In this document: one piece after another, positions 7,445-7,739 of the stretch
Position numbering within the stretch: the stretch's first letter is position 1
Layout: each line of letters begins with the position of its first letter
NCBI GenBank assembly: GCA_030613835.1
Contig: JAUWLH010000065.1
Location: forward strand, 1-7,739
DNA length: 7,739 nucleotides
Direction: 5' to 3'
From: Candidatus Bathyarchaeota archaeon
Lineage (GTDB): Archaea > Thermoproteota > Bathyarchaeia > TCS64
Made by a program: the position numbers and the translations under genes
Notes under the pieces: generated by a model
What the model was told of the DNA's origin: nothing
The model's input: only the letters and a program-made list of their open reading frames with translations
Database searches by the model: none

Positions 7445-7549
7445 GCGGGGGTACCCGAGGTTGGTCAAAGGGGCGAGACTTAAGATCCCGACCAAGGGTA
7501 AGACATCTCGTGACTAAGGTCTTCGTGGGTTCAAGTCCCTCCCCCCGCA
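7445..7549 (+). tRNA. tRNA-Leu (anticodon UAA) with a 20-nt intron
   Basis: The gene folds as a class II tRNA. The acceptor stem is GCGGGGG (7445-7451) with CCCCCGC (7542-7548), and the discriminator is A at 7549. The D stem pairs CCC (7454-7456) with GGG (7470-7472). The anticodon stem is CGAGA (7474-7478) with UCUCG (7506-7510), which pair only after removal of an intron. The loop then reads CU-UAA-GA, giving anticodon UAA (7481-7483), leucine. The long variable arm has a GAC/GUC stem (7512-7514 with 7519-7521), and the T loop is UUCAAGU (7530-7536). The mature length is 85 nt. No CCA is encoded. The T stem GUGGG/CCCUC has one U-U mismatch at the second pair, where a U-A pair would be usual. 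It decodes UUA (and possibly UUG) codons. Confidence 0.93.
7485..7504 (+). other. Canonical 37/38 tRNA intron with bulge-helix-bulge splice motif
   Basis: The intron lies between tRNA positions 37 and 38. The anticodon stem continues into a 4-bp central helix CUUA (7479-7482) with UAAG (7499-7502). It is flanked by two 3-nt bulges, AGA (7483-7485) and ACA (7503-7505), and closed by a short inner helix with loop near GACCAA. The archaeal splicing endonuclease should cut after 7484 and after 7504, within the bulges. Ligation restores a normal 7-nt anticodon loop and a fully paired stem. Confidence 0.88.
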
Positions 7550-7551
7550 CC
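7522..7551 (+). other. Candidate integration (att) site in the tRNA-Leu 3' half
   Basis: The T arm and 3' acceptor strand of the tRNA are the usual target of archaeal tRNA-directed integrases, and a possible integrase gene starts just downstream. No second copy of this segment is inside the window, so the attachment-site role is purely inferred from position. Confidence 0.25.
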
Positions 7552-7556
7552 TTTTT
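7552..7556 (+). terminator. Oligo-T terminator after tRNA-Leu
   Basis: Five T residues follow the tRNA 3' end two bases after the discriminator. Short T runs are the usual archaeal termination signal, so this probably ends the tRNA transcript. Confidence 0.5.
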
Positions 7557-7565
7557 ACTAGTAAA

Positions 7566-7575
7566 CTATATAAAG
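7566..7575 (+). promoter_or_regulatory. TATA box driving the ribbon-helix-helix gene
   Basis: CTATATAAAG, preceded by TAAA, is a near-ideal archaeal TATA box centred about 28 bases before the ATG at 7599. Transcription should therefore start at or one to three bases before the start codon, giving a leaderless mRNA. No ribosome binding site is seen before this ATG, in agreement. Confidence 0.65.
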
Positions 7576-7598
7576 GAAACTCCGAAACTCATCATAGA

Positions 7599-7739
7599 AT
7601 GGTTAAAAAGAAGGAGCTCAAGCAGCGGGCGATCTATGTTTATCCTACAGCTGAGATGAGTGATCGCTGGAAAGCTCTCGCAAAGACAGCGGGGACCAGT
7701 ATCTCAAAGTTAGTAATTGAACACGTCGAGAACTCGTTA
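7599..7739 (+). CDS. Ribbon-helix-helix N-terminal protein, possibly an integrase (partial)
   Basis: Only 47 codons are inside the window; the frame is open at the right edge. After a lysine-rich start (MVKKKELKQ) comes a short beta-strand segment RAIYVYP, a helix around residues 19-31 (EMSDRWKALAKTA), and a second helix from GTSISKLV to the edge. This is the layout of a ribbon-helix-helix DNA-binding domain, in which the strand pairs in a dimer and reads the major groove. From memory, very similar N-termini occur in archaeal proteins annotated as site-specific recombinases and in other uncharacterised archaeal proteins. The position about 50 bp after a tRNA 3' end on the same strand suits an integrase, but the catalytic part (Arg..His-x-x-Arg..Tyr) is not visible. 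It could equally be a plain RHH regulator or antitoxin-like protein. Confidence 0.75.
   Translation, partial: MVKKKELKQRAIYVYPTAEMSDRWKALAKTAGTSISKLVIEHVENSL

Noticed and set aside
7443..7550. Alternative tRNA acceptor stem GUGCGGG with CCCGCAC
   Set aside because: It would leave C as the discriminator and spoil the spacing of U8 and the T arm; the frame at 7445-7549 gives the standard archaeal tRNA-Leu layout with discriminator A.
1..7739. CRISPR array, rRNA or insertion sequence
   Set aside because: No regularly spaced repeats, rRNA-like segments, terminal inverted repeats or transposase motifs were seen.

Overview
This is an archaeal chromosome segment. The markers are RNA polymerase subunits of archaeal type, an archaeal Sm-like protein, an L37e zinc-ribbon ribosomal protein, TATA-type promoters and a tRNA gene with a bulge-helix-bulge intron. 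The rpoA reading frame runs without a break from the A' part into the A'' part. These parts are separate genes in most archaea and fused in Thaumarchaeota (Nitrososphaeria) and some related lineages. Together with an unsplit rpoB and moderately GC-rich genes separated by AT-rich gaps, this suggests a thaumarchaeal or nearby TACK-lineage organism. The exact taxon cannot be fixed from the sequence alone.

Left part (1-6610, minus strand): a two-gene RNA polymerase operon. rpoB (complete, 1109 aa) is followed after one nucleotide by rpoA, which begins with TTG and runs off the left edge after 1093 codons. Together they encode the two catalytic large subunits. Large open frames on the plus strand here are shadows of these genes.

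Middle (6611-6942): an AT-rich divergent intergenic region with promoters for rpoB (leftward) and for the Sm-like gene (rightward). It holds a perfect 9-bp inverted repeat placed where the Sm-like gene's transcription start should lie, and a 10-bp direct repeat. No rpoH gene sits in front of rpoB.

Right part (6943-7739, plus strand): an Sm-like (LSm) protein and ribosomal protein L37e form a short RNA/ribosome operon. It is followed by a tRNA-Leu(UAA) gene with a 20-nt intron at position 37/38. About 50 bp past the tRNA, behind a strong TATA box and with almost no leader, starts a ribbon-helix-helix protein that runs off the right edge. A DNA-binding protein gene tight against a tRNA 3' end suggests the left boundary of an integrated element, but neither a recombinase catalytic domain nor a second attachment site lies within the window.
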